From Loxodes magnus (taxonomy: Eukaryota; Ciliophora; Karyorelictea; Loxodida; Loxodidae), in the NCBI GenBank assembly GCA_946699065.1, contig CAMPDV010001082.1, positions 1 to 64,000 on the forward strand: a DNA stretch of 64,000 nucleotides, read 5' to 3'. Numbering within the stretch: the stretch's first letter is position 1; every line of letters begins with the position of its first letter. A model generated the notes under the pieces. It was given only the letters and a program-made list of their open reading frames with translations. It ran no database searches and was not told where the DNA came from. A program made the position numbers and the translations under genes. Positions 37,880-48,400 of the stretch are shown here, one piece after another.

Positions 37880-39440
37880 ATGAGGCTTAAATTTAATACC
37901 AGGAACTTGGATAAAGTGCTAATAATTTAGCTGCTTATAGTATGTTTATTAGTCATTTCTTTCTTCACTTTCTTATTTTTGATTTTATTCTTTTTAATAT
38001 CTAAGTATTCTTCTAAGTCTGCAGAAGATACCTACGAAGAATAAATTTTAGCTCATTTGTATTAATATACAACTTGAAATTCTGGAGTTATAGTATTTTA
38101 TTTAGAAGGATTTCTATAGAGGTTTGATACATTTGTAAAAATAGTAAAAGATGTTTACTAGCTAGATAATAATGTAAGGAATGTTCATTAAAAAAAACCT
38201 GGAATTTGACATCAAAGTATTCCACAAGAGCTGGCTATTTACAATAACTATACATAGGAAACGTATGGAGATTAAGAAATTACTTTTAATGCTAGCACTT
38301 TCTATTCCTTAAATTAATTAGACGAACTAACACCGGAATGCAAATCATATTTGGTTTATTCAGGAAATTTCGATTATTATTGACATTCCTTGTTTTCCTT
38401 TCCTCTTTATCACTTCGGAATCGGTTTCAAAAAAGGTGGATGCTTTTTGATATACCCAGGCTAAGAATTTATAAACTATAATCATTACATAAGAGAATGA
38501 TATTACAAGGCAATAGAATCGAATGGAAACTAAAGTTTTACCAATCTATACATTTCATATGGTACTAACATACTAACTATCTCTACTTCCTAGCTTATTT
38601 ATAACAATACTAATAATCCTTTTTAAGAACCTTTTGTTGTCCCTTTTGCTGATCTACAATGAAATTACCTACTTAATCTTTTTGACTCCTTTAAGTTTTT
38701 GCAAATGGTTTTTCTGTTTTTGTAATGTATGGAGGTTCAATAAGTAATAGAGTGAAGATATGAGGAGTATAACCTGGAGTTGATAGAATATATGACTATA
38801 AAAAAACAGGAATCAGTTATTATTAATGGGAAAATGTTATTTTTAATGAAAGTATTTCAGAGGAAAAAGTATTAAAATATACATATTTCAATGGTACCTA
38901 ATACTACTACATCAGAAAATTCATCTATACAATATAAAAATAATATAGACCTGTAAGTTTATAATTTAGACTTATTGCCTTGGAGTCTTAATCTCTTATG
39001 CTTAGATTGACTAAATTGATAAAATATCTGAAGAAAGCAAAGAAGAGTTTTAGAAAAATTATGAAGTGTTTGCAATTATAATCTCAATAATAGCCTTTAT
39101 TACTTTTGCCATTATTGTTATAATAATCATCATTTAAACCAATAAAATTGCACTTCCAATGAGATAAATTGCTACATTAGGTCAAAAAATAATGAGTCGT
39201 GCTTTAGAGCCATAGATAGTGGAATCAGAGGATAATAAGAAAGTAACCTAAACAAAATATGAGCTTTAGGAGATAAGAGAATTATTTTTAGATTTAATAG
39301 AAAAAATGAAAATAAATTAGAAAAATAATCCAAATTCTGAAGGATTTCAAGATAACTTTTCATATGAAGGATTTTAAAAAATTAAGTATCCACAAAATCA
39401 TTTAAAGGACAGAAATTTTTAATGGGAAAATTTATTGTAG
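37880..39440 (+). CDS. Two-pass membrane receptor with Cache-like sensor and HAMP-like linker
   Basis: ATG 37880 (MRLKFNTRNLDKV). The first membrane helix spans residues 17-42. A large outer domain follows, with UGA-encoded Trp at residues 66, 110, 168 and 207; the last lies in REWYYKA, the Cache signature R-x-W-Y-x-x-A that contacts small ligands. A 17-nt intron sits at 38953-38969. A second helix (VFAIIISIIAFITFAIIV) leads to ALPMRQIATLGQKI and a following helix resembling HAMP. No kinase or cyclase output follows, so it may signal through partners. The frame changes near 38,690 with no clean GT-AG intron. It probably ends at TAG 39438-39440, where the paralogue has TGA. A diverged inverted copy is at 51.9-53.5 kb. 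Confidence 0.7.
38953..38969 (+). other. 17-nt intron
   Basis: GTAAGTTTATAATTTAG joins IQKQYRP to TYCLGVLISYAQ in frame. The same 17 bases are present in the inverted paralogue at 52420-52436. Confidence 0.65.
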
Positions 39441-42416
39441 AAAATAAAGAAAAAGAAAGTAACTTAACTTTAACTTTTAAAATATTCCTTTAATATAAAA
39501 TTTAATAATTACTAAAATAGAACTCTCTTAACTTAGAGTCTCTGCAAATATTACTAATATAAAGTTATTAATTTAATAATAAATTTCTTAATTAGATTAA
39601 ATTAATTTATTCTTCTATTTTAAATTTCTTGGTAATTCCTACTTAATTTAAATATTAAGGAGTTGCTTAAATAATTGATTGTTTATATCTAGCAATCTAA
39701 TATATTTAACTTAAAAAATAAATAATAATTTAAAAATATATCATTAGCTGTCTAATTATAGCATACCTAATTATCTATAAACCTTGAAAAAGCAAATATT
39801 TATTTTAAGCTTATTTAAGTAAATAAATAGTAAGTAACAATTATTTTGATTAGAAGCTTAAAGTTTATCTTTCTTTAAACTAAATTAAAGTTATTTTATA
39901 ATTTATCTTAATTATATTATTTTATTAGTTGGTTTTAAGAATTATCTATTAAACTAAAGACAATAAATTAAATAATATTATGTATAATAGATAGAAAAAT
40001 ATTAGGAATATGATTTATTATTATTATAAAAAGTAAAATAGTAAAGATAGCTTTAGTAATTAAAGCAAACATTTCTTAGTAAAACAAATGTATTTTATAT
40101 AATTTAATATAATATTAACTATAAATAATAATTATATTAGTAGCAATAATTCCTATATTAATAATTTAATATTAATTTAAAATTTATTAATTTAAATTTA
40201 TAATAGATCAATAAGTTATAATTGGTTTAAGTTAAATTTAATTAAATTTTTAATTTAATTAAATATAGGATTATTAGAACTGTATGCAAGCTAATTTAAG
40301 ATTAAATATTAGGATATAAAGAAGTTATATTATATTAAATGGTAAAAGGAAATTAATTAATAATTTAATTATCATCAAATTTATTTATTTTCACTTGTTT
40401 AGATAAAAGCTTTTAAAACTGTTGCTATCATTTATTAATCTCAAAGCGCTGCTATCTAATTTCCCAAAAAAACCCTTCTTTATATTAGCATTTGGTTTCT
40501 ATAAATCCTTCTTAAATTAAATTTTTAACTATTTTTGGAAGTAAGATAATAATTAATCATCATAAGATAAAAAAGCTTTCCTTGAGTTGATTGGCCTTGT
40601 ATAAAAGAAAATTAAAAATAATATTTAAATATTACTATAGAAATCCTCATACATGAGGTATCAATTAACTAAATTTTCATTTCCTCGAAATTATCAGCTT
40701 TTTCTAAGCTATTTTAATAATTTTAGAAAGCATTTTAAGTCTAAGCTAGCTTCAATATTCCTGGTTTTTATAACAAAAATTTATCTAAACTTAAAAGTTT
40801 TCAATAATAAATTCTAAAAGTTGCTATAAGAGTTGGTATCAAGGATATTAGTTTCAACAAAGCTATAAAATATTAGAATAACAGTTAAAATTATAATAAA
40901 AATCTAATTTCTTAATAGCACTTTTGTTCTAATTTACCCTTTCCCTTGTTTTGATTCTTATAATAACTATTCCTTAAGAATTCTCCTTCTATATTAATAT
41001 TTAAATATACTACATTTCTTAAGTAATCTAAAAGTAAATAAAACTTATGAAAATAAAACTAAAAATAACTAAATAAAAGTCTTTATTTATGGTTAACAAT
41101 TAATTATTAATATGAAAATATAGGATTTCTCATTAATAACTTCAGCAAAAAGCATTTAGAAATTAGAATAAATCATTAGTATGATATTGATTAAGTTTAG
41201 AATCAATATTTCATTTAATTAATTAAAAGTAAAAGTTGTTGGCTCTAAAATGTATAAACACTTTGCTATAATTCTCATAGAGGGCTATACTTTTGGTATA
41301 AATAATTATACTAAGTAGAAAAATAGATATTAAATTTAGGTTAAAGAAAATAAATAAGCTTTATTTGTAAGGAAACTTAATCTATATCATTTTTAAATAA
41401 AATGACTCATCCATGACAATTATTAAAGTTTATTTTGAAAAATTACTAAAGTATATTACTTTATTTAATTCCTATTTTAGTGCTTTCCTTTTTAATCCAA
41501 AAAAACGCAGATTAAAGATCACATTACAACTCATTCTCACTCAGCTCATAAATATCTAAGCATCTATACATCTTCAAGAATAATTTTTGGATAAGAAACT
41601 CTTCTTTAATTTCTTTAATGTCTCCCATTTATTAGTGTCCTAACGATATTAGTCTTTAAAGCTATTAAATTATCTGGATTGTATTTAGCTAAATAAAATT
41701 AGAATAATAGCTAACATTTAATATAATTAAAGCTTTTATTAATTAATCTTTTAAAAATCATTCAAATGAGAAATATCTAACCATAGTCACTAAATTAGAC
41801 TATCAACTAGATAGTAAAAAATAACAAACTTAAAGTTATATCGTTTTATTGTCACTAATAGAATAATACATTCTAACCTGGTACTATGATCAATCAAGAA
41901 TTTAGATACTTTTTAAATTAATAGTGCTTTTAAAGTTCAAAATTTAAGAATAATAGCTTTAACCATAAAAGTAAAGCAGAAATAATTATAGAATCAGGAA
42001 AATAGCAACTAGCCAAAAGAATAAATATTATTTAATTAAATAAAAAAATCTATGTATTTCAAGTAAGAGATAACTAGTTAAAATAAAAAATTAATAAAGA
42101 AATAGGCAATGCAATTATTTTAATTTATTTAAAAAAGTAACTTATAGAAATGTTTACAAAGGAGGTAAAAGGCTTAAAATCATAAAATAACTTAATTATT
42201 ATAATAACTAGAAAATCCTTAAATTTCATACATGTTTCATAACAATTTCTCATAACTAATAAATTTTTATATAGCTTTTAAATCTAAACCTGTAATTTCA
42301 ATTTTATTTTATCAATAATAAGCTAATTTCTTGATATAAGAATAATAATGTAATTGAATTTTTCAAACAGTTACAATTTTTCCGTGCAAAGACTATTAAA
42401 TTTATAGGATTGCTTG
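39441..42416. other. AT-rich spacer
   Basis: No supported gene. A plus-strand reading around 40,380-41,000 looks protein-like but has almost no Asp or Gly, so I treat it as chance. Confidence 0.4.
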
Positions 42417-43044
42417 ACTTAAATAAAAAAATCTAGAAGAAACCTATTCAATAAAAGAAAATTGTTTAAGAAAATAAACTTAAAATTGAAGAAGATGCTT
42501 TTATTTATAAACTCAAAATACAGTATGATGTTAAGCCTGAATAATATAATCCTACAAAAGAAGATTATTTGAAAAGATGAAATAGAGAAAGCGAAGAACT
42601 TTAAGGAATATGCTTAAGGGATAAAAACGCTTTTGAAAATGATGGTTAAAAGGTTTCTTTGGAAATCAACATATAAGATGATAATTCTTTGTGGTACAAA
42701 GCTAAAGTTAAATTTTCCGTTGAAATTGATATAGAAAACACTTATAATGTTCCTTTCAAAGTTAGATGTTTAAATAAAATTTACCATCCTTGTATTTTGA
42801 TTACAGGTGAGACAAGTTTTGGCTTGTTGAGAAAGTGGAGTTAGAAGACTACTCTTATTTAGATATATGAAGCTTTAAAGAAGTTGTTTATTGACTAGGA
42901 AATAGAAGACTTTATAAATAAAAAAATTTATGATGTGATAAGAAGTAGACCAAGTGAGTTCGAGAATAGAGCAAAGTAGCTTAAGAATGGAGGAATTTAC
43001 GAAGGTGTTGCATACGACAAACTAGTTTGATAATTTCTAATTTA
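42417..43044 (+). CDS. Duplicated UBC (E2-like) module
   Basis: A 628-bp segment matches 47168-47795 with one difference seen (a synonymous C/T in the Leu codon near the end). It encodes the UBC end of the fusion protein downstream: LKIQYDVKPEQ, FSVEIDIENTYNVPFKV, IYHPCILITGE and KKIYDVIRSRPSEF, to TGA 43028-43030. The frame stays open upstream into unique DNA (FKQLQFFRAKTIKFIG), so it could be an independent small protein or a silent copy. No ATG is placed with confidence. Its near identity means a very recent event or sequence homogenisation. Confidence 0.55.
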
Positions 43045-44641
43045 TATAAATAGTTATTTGCATCTATTACAGATATCATTTAATTAAAAGATTCTTTTAA
43101 AATTTATAAAAGTGAAGAATCAATTTCTTTAAAAATAGCAATAATTGTAAAAAATATTTTTTAGTAATCTAAAATATTCAAATTAGTAGAAATTTGCATA
43201 TATTGTTTAAGAAAATCTATTCATATGAGTTATAGTTAAAAGAACATTTTACAATGATCTCAAAGTTGTCTTGGTAAGATGTTTATTTAGCTTCATTTAT
43301 TTAAATAGTAAATTTAAAATTATGAAGCTCTTTTATAATAAGATTCTTAAAGATTAAATATTAAGCTTCCCCTTTACTTTCAAGCTGGTATTCACTACCA
43401 TTTTTTTATGTGGTTGGATAACACGACCTTTTTATTTATGTGATAGATTAACACTAATAATCATTTTTAGTTCGGTATAAAATTTTCTACTTATACAGTC
43501 AATTTCTTTTTTATTAGAGTTTATTAAATTTTATTAATGTCCTTGTTCTTCTCTTATCTGAAGTTTTACTGATGGTAAGATTATTTGGCTTAGGATTTTT
43601 GTTCTATTTTTAAATTATCTTTTTTGGGAATATTTGTTTCCTAGTGATTCTAATCTCTTTTCTAACTGTAATATTTTATTAGTAGCTAGATATGAGTTTT
43701 TAATTTCTATATCAGAAGCTCTTTTGTTTAATAAAGTCACTACTTGAAATAGTTAGAATCAATAATAATCTTAATTGAGCAAAACTAATTTAGTAATTTT
43801 ATGGTCTATCTGGAGTGCTAAGTATAAAGACATACTTAATAATTTTTTGGTTGCAAGTTTTTTTAAAAGGCAAGGAATTTTCTTGATTAATGGGATTAAT
43901 TTTAGAATTTATGTATTTAAGTTATAGAGCTAATATAATAATATCCTTTGTTCTTAATTCTTACTAAACTGTCATAGTAGTAAATATGGAACACTTTCTA
44001 TTTTAGATAAAAATGAATAAGACTCTTTGTTCTAAAGTTAAAATTAAACTATTCAGAGCATTCTAATAAGCTTTTATTTTTACTTTAAATGATTCTAGTC
44101 TTTAAAATAAAGCATCATAATTTTGTTAAAGAATGGAATGTTAGTTTTAGGAAAATAAATTACCATCTTGATTATTTATGACAATACTGTAAATAAATAG
44201 TAGAAGTACTGAAAGCTTTAGCTTACTAAATTATACTAATTTGCTTATATAACTTTGCAAAAAGCTTCTTTCTAATTTTCATTTTTGCTACCTAGAAATA
44301 AAATTTTAGTATAAGCTAAAATACAAAATTAAATAAAGCCACTCTATTGACTCTAAAAGTTTAAAAACTTGGAATATTTCAACTATAGCTTAATAATATA
44401 ATTTATAAAGAGAGCAACTTATTGCCTTAATTATAAGTATTAATTAATAGAATCAAATAGATTGAGAGTGATTTACTTAATTTTACAACTTTAAAGATTC
44501 TATAATTTACAGTAGAATCTCTATTGCCTTTTATATTTAGTAATTGTATTAATTAAAATATTTAGCTCTAAGTAGAATAATTTATGATGACATCTTTAAA
44601 TTTTAGCTATTTAAGGGAGTTTTAAATAAACTTATAATCAA
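43045..44641. other. Region with competing readings
   Basis: Both strands are open. On the minus strand 43,380-43,800 reads as a charged coiled coil (KILQLEKRLESLGNKYSQ, then IREEQGHQQ), with few Trp and normal Gly. On the plus strand a hydrophobic, Trp-rich frame starts at ATG 43321 and runs in phase into the next gene (44642). The minus reading looks more natural for its part. I call neither as a gene. Confidence 0.35.
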
Positions 44642-47600
44642 ATGCAAACTGTGGCGTTTTGCACAACTAAAGAGAGCTCTTTAGCATTAAAATAATGCTT
44701 TATAGACTGCTTTGGATTTTAGTTTAAACGTGAGAAGAAGAACATTTAGCTATAGGGTATCTTATGAGAATAAGAAACTTTTCTTACCATCATTTATGTA
44801 GATTAGCCACTATACCAATTAAAATTTCCTGGATCACTTTCAAACTATTAAGAAATAGATTTCTTTAGCTGTAATATCATATAAGATCCTATCAATGAAC
44901 AGGTAATAGAAAACATTAAGAGGTAAACTAGACACGCTAGCTAAATTTTACTTTTATTGGATAATAATGTAGAAAATGAGTCGAAATGCAATCAGATATT
45001 GAAAATAGTTGGCGAAAATAAAAAAAGAGTGACTAGTGAAGTTTCATAAGATTCAAAATGATATCAATCTCCTAAGAATAATTGAAGATAGTTCTAACCT
45101 AAAAAAAATATCATTAAAATAAATTACAAAATAATTATGTCAATTATTTCGATGCCATAAATGAAGTGGATTTACGTCTTGGAAAAGCTTTTGGTTCAAT
45201 TTTAGATAGATATTCTGATCAGATTAATCTTCCTCGTAGACCTTTAAAATTTGGTCCAGTTTTAACCCCAGCCTTAGATCTAATTGTTTAAAAATATGAT
45301 TAAATACTAGAAATTGATAATTTTAAAAGATATCGAATGGGAATCGAAGTTTAAGCGACGAACTCAGTTTATGTAAATTTATACTCTTTGATAGAATTTG
45401 CCACTGAAAAAGAAGTTCTTAATTTCATTAGAAATTAGAGATTCGAAGAAAATATTGATAAAACCTATCCTATAGAAAATATTGAACATAAACCATTCTT
45501 CAGAAGAAGGTTAAAACCTCTTGATACATAAGATTTAATAATTGAAGCCTCTAAATATATTAGACTTGGAGTAGACGAAACTATGAAATATGCTTAGATA
45601 TTTTACTAAAATGGAATAATTACAAATCCATAATCATATGCTAAAAATCATAGTAGCAATATTGATTATAACTAGCTTTTATATATGTTTGGATAGAATT
45701 AATATTGAAGTTAATATGTATAAACTTTATGAAAGTAAAACTTTAACACAGGAAAACTTGATGATTAAATACCAATTGTTCCTTTAGTAGCTTTGGATAA
45801 AAATTAATTTCATTGAATGTTTCAATAATATGATTTTTCCTTGAAAAGAATGTTTGACTTATACTGCCTAATAGTAAGCCATTTTTTCGCAAGTTTGGCT
45901 GATGATATGGTTGAGATGCAGTCTAAAATAAGAGCACATATTTAGGGAGTTGAATTCGAAGGAACAGGCTTTTAAATTATATAGTAAGGATTTTCAGTTT
46001 TCCTAACATTTAATTAATAGCTTTTAGGCAAAACAAATTTGGTTCATTCTATTTAATAAAATGATAGACTTACACTAAAGTATTTTCACCCTTCAACCAA
46101 AAATATTGAAAATGCTCCATGATTTTATAATGAGGCGCTTCTATTACAAGAATTAAGAAATTAAAATATTGGAGCAGGAGATTAAATAGACAATCAGTTT
46201 AAGGAGTTAAAAGAAAATTTAGTTACAGTATAAAAACTAAGAAATACTTATATTCCTACAAAATTAGGTGTAGTACTATATCACGCACTTAAGAAAATAG
46301 ATGAAGACTTAGTAAATGTTAAATTGAGAGCAGGGCTAGAATAAAAACTTTATGATATACTAAAGAAAAAGGAAATGAATGACTAAGCAATTATAAACTA
46401 GTGCCTTAGTTATTATAAATTAAAATTCATTAAACTTTAATAAAATTTCGAAGTTTTTAAAGATGTATTCGATAAAGAATATTTTAACTAGCCTCAAATT
46501 ATCGATCTATTTGAATGCATGAAAGAGAGGCGCAATTAAGGCTCGAATTTGAAATACTTATAGGGTTTTAAATAGAAAATATAATGCTTAAATAAGAAAT
46601 GCCTTCAAATTTATCAGATTCCATAAAAGCATATTCTGCCAGAAATCGAAGATTTAGCAAGTAATATAGTAAACATCTAACAAACAAGCATCGAGAAAAG
46701 TTGCTAAAATTGTAGATAATATGATATTATGGCTGGTGAAATGGTAGAAGGTATTATCTCTTTCTGTTTAAAATGCTATAATGATAATAAACTCTCTTGC
46801 TTGACATGTAAAAATACTGACTGTTAATTTAACATGCAACATAAAATAATAACATCCTGCTAAAAGTGCTGTAAAAAAACTTAAAAATCTATGCTATATC
46901 TGAGTTCTTAAGAAAGTTTAGATAATAACTAGCTATTTTTGTATGGTAATAAGATAAAGATTTTCTGTAGAGAATGCTGACATTATATTGAACTAAATGA
47001 AAATATAATTAGAGCTAGAATAAATAAACAATAATGTATAAAATGTAAAAAATAAAACGTATCATGCTAACTTCTAGATATAAAAGAACGGCAACCCAAC
47101 TAAACTATATAAATCAAAACCATTTGCATTCTTTGTAGTGGATATTCTTATAACCCTCCATCATTTAACTTAAATAAAAAAATCTAGAAGAAACCTATTC
47201 AATAAAAGAAAATTGTTTAAGAAAATAAACTTAAAATTGAAGAAGATGCTTTTATTTATAAACTCAAAATACAGTATGATGTTAAGCCTGAATAATATAA
47301 TCCTACAAAAGAAGATTATTTGAAAAGATGAAATAGAGAAAGCGAAGAACTTTAAGGAATATGCTTAAGGGATAAAAACGCTTTTGAAAATGATGGTTAA
47401 AAGGTTTCTTTGGAAATCAACATATAAGATGATAATTCTTTGTGGTACAAAGCTAAAGTTAAATTTTCCGTTGAAATTGATATAGAAAACACTTATAATG
47501 TTCCTTTCAAAGTTAGATGTTTAAATAAAATTTACCATCCTTGTATTTTGATTACAGGTGAGACAAGTTTTGGCTTGTTGAGAAAGTGGAGTTAGAAGAC

Positions 47601-47781
47601 TACTCTTATTTAGATATATGAAGCTTTAAAGAAGTTGTTTATTGACTAGGAAATAGAAGACTTTATAAATAAAAAAATTTATGATGTGATAAGAAGTAGA
47701 CCAAGTGAGTTCGAGAATAGAGCAAAGTAGCTTAAGAATGGAGGAATTTACGAAGGTGTTGCATACGACAAATTAGTTTGA
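44642..47781 (+). CDS. TOP3-like topoisomerase fold (catalytic sites lost) fused to zinc ribbons and a UBC domain
   Basis: ATG 44642 to TGA 47779-47781, about 1,039 residues with one short intron. Order: TOPRIM (VAFCTTKESSLALKQ; DNNVE at residue 107), then EVDLRLGKAFGSIL and KFGPVLTPALDLIV, a typical type IA core. The C-terminal core has PTKLGVVLYHALKKIDEDLV and LRAGLEQKLYDIL; this pattern is closest to eukaryotic TOP3, especially TOP3-beta. The active Tyr of '[I/S]-S-Y-P-R-T-E-T' is replaced: GIITNPQSYA, Asn 322 (45625). TOPRIM D-x-D-x-E is D-x-N-x-E, and the A-E-K-P-S Glu is Thr. Residues about 680-830 hold many C-x2-C pairs. The end is a UBC fold (IYHPCILITGETSFGLL) with Ser 969 at the E2 Cys site. 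A binding or scaffold role is inferred. The frame is intact, so it is probably under selection. Confidence 0.75.
45008..45027 (+). other. Putative 20-nt intron
   Basis: The frame changes between CNQILKI (TOPRIM end) and SDQWSFIRFKMISIS. GTTGGCGAAAATAAAAAAAG is the GT-AG segment of right length class, but its donor is not GTAAG, so the exact boundary is uncertain. Confidence 0.35.
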
Positions 47782-47879
47782 TAATTTCTAATTTAAAGGT
47801 ATAAATGTATACAAATAATTTAATCATCTGCATCTATTTACAAATAATTATTATTAAAACTTTAAAATTTTGTAAACAT

Positions 47880-48145
47880 TTATATATAACATAAAATAGA
47901 TGTCTTCTGCGGCAGAAAAATTTGTAGATAATTTGATTTAGTGTATACTGCATTGCGAGTAATCTCGCACTAGATGCCACTAAGGGAAGGTGGGCTAGCT
48001 CGTAAGAGACAATCATGACTTGCCTGAATGTTCTCTCTAGCAGTATGTAAGTTTGAAAGACGGTCTTCTAATTAATGACTTAAATAATAAATTAATAAAT
48101 AAATTTGATTATAGAGCTCGTAGCACCTCGTTGTAGCGCAGTTTT
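47880..48145. repeat. Hairpin-rich block with minus-strand SINE-type tail
   Basis: A GC-richer block holds perfect hairpins TTCTGC-G-GCAGAA (about 47,902) and TGCGAG-TAAT-CTCGCA (about 47,952). The minus strand from 48,141 to 48,101 reads CTGCGCTACAACGAGGTGCT, then ACGAGCTCTATAATC and AAATTTATTTATT, the shared retroelement tail. The block is probably a fourth structured SINE-like body next to an oppositely oriented tail. Confidence 0.5.
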
Positions 48146-48332
48146 TTATATAATTAATTCTTATTTGGACATTATTCAAGAAGACTGAAGCATTTGTTTC
48201 AAGATTTGTGAATGATCTTTAATAAATAGATTACCCATTAGGAGGAGCTGATATGACTCATTGGACTAGTAAAATTTTAAAAAGAACCATGAGTATATTT
48301 TTCTTAATATTTAATATTAATATTAATATTAA

Positions 48333-48400
48333 AAGAGCTGCTCCAGTGAGGCGCTACGCGCTCTATAATCATATTTATTTATTATTATTTATTCATTTAT
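48333..48400 (+). repeat. SINE-type 3' tail
   Basis: AGAGCTGCTCCAGTGAGGCG, then CTACGCGCTCTATAATC and TTTATTTATTATTATT: the shared AGAGC...GCTCT tail on the plus strand. It faces away from the minus-strand tail 190 bp upstream. An (AATATT)n run precedes it. Confidence 0.65.

Noticed and set aside
38562..38593. 32-nt GT-AG segment with TACTAAC motifs as an intron in the Cache gene
   Set aside because: Its length would fix the frame, but it would replace a convincing Cache segment (GTNILTISTSQLIYNN) with an unlikely reading.
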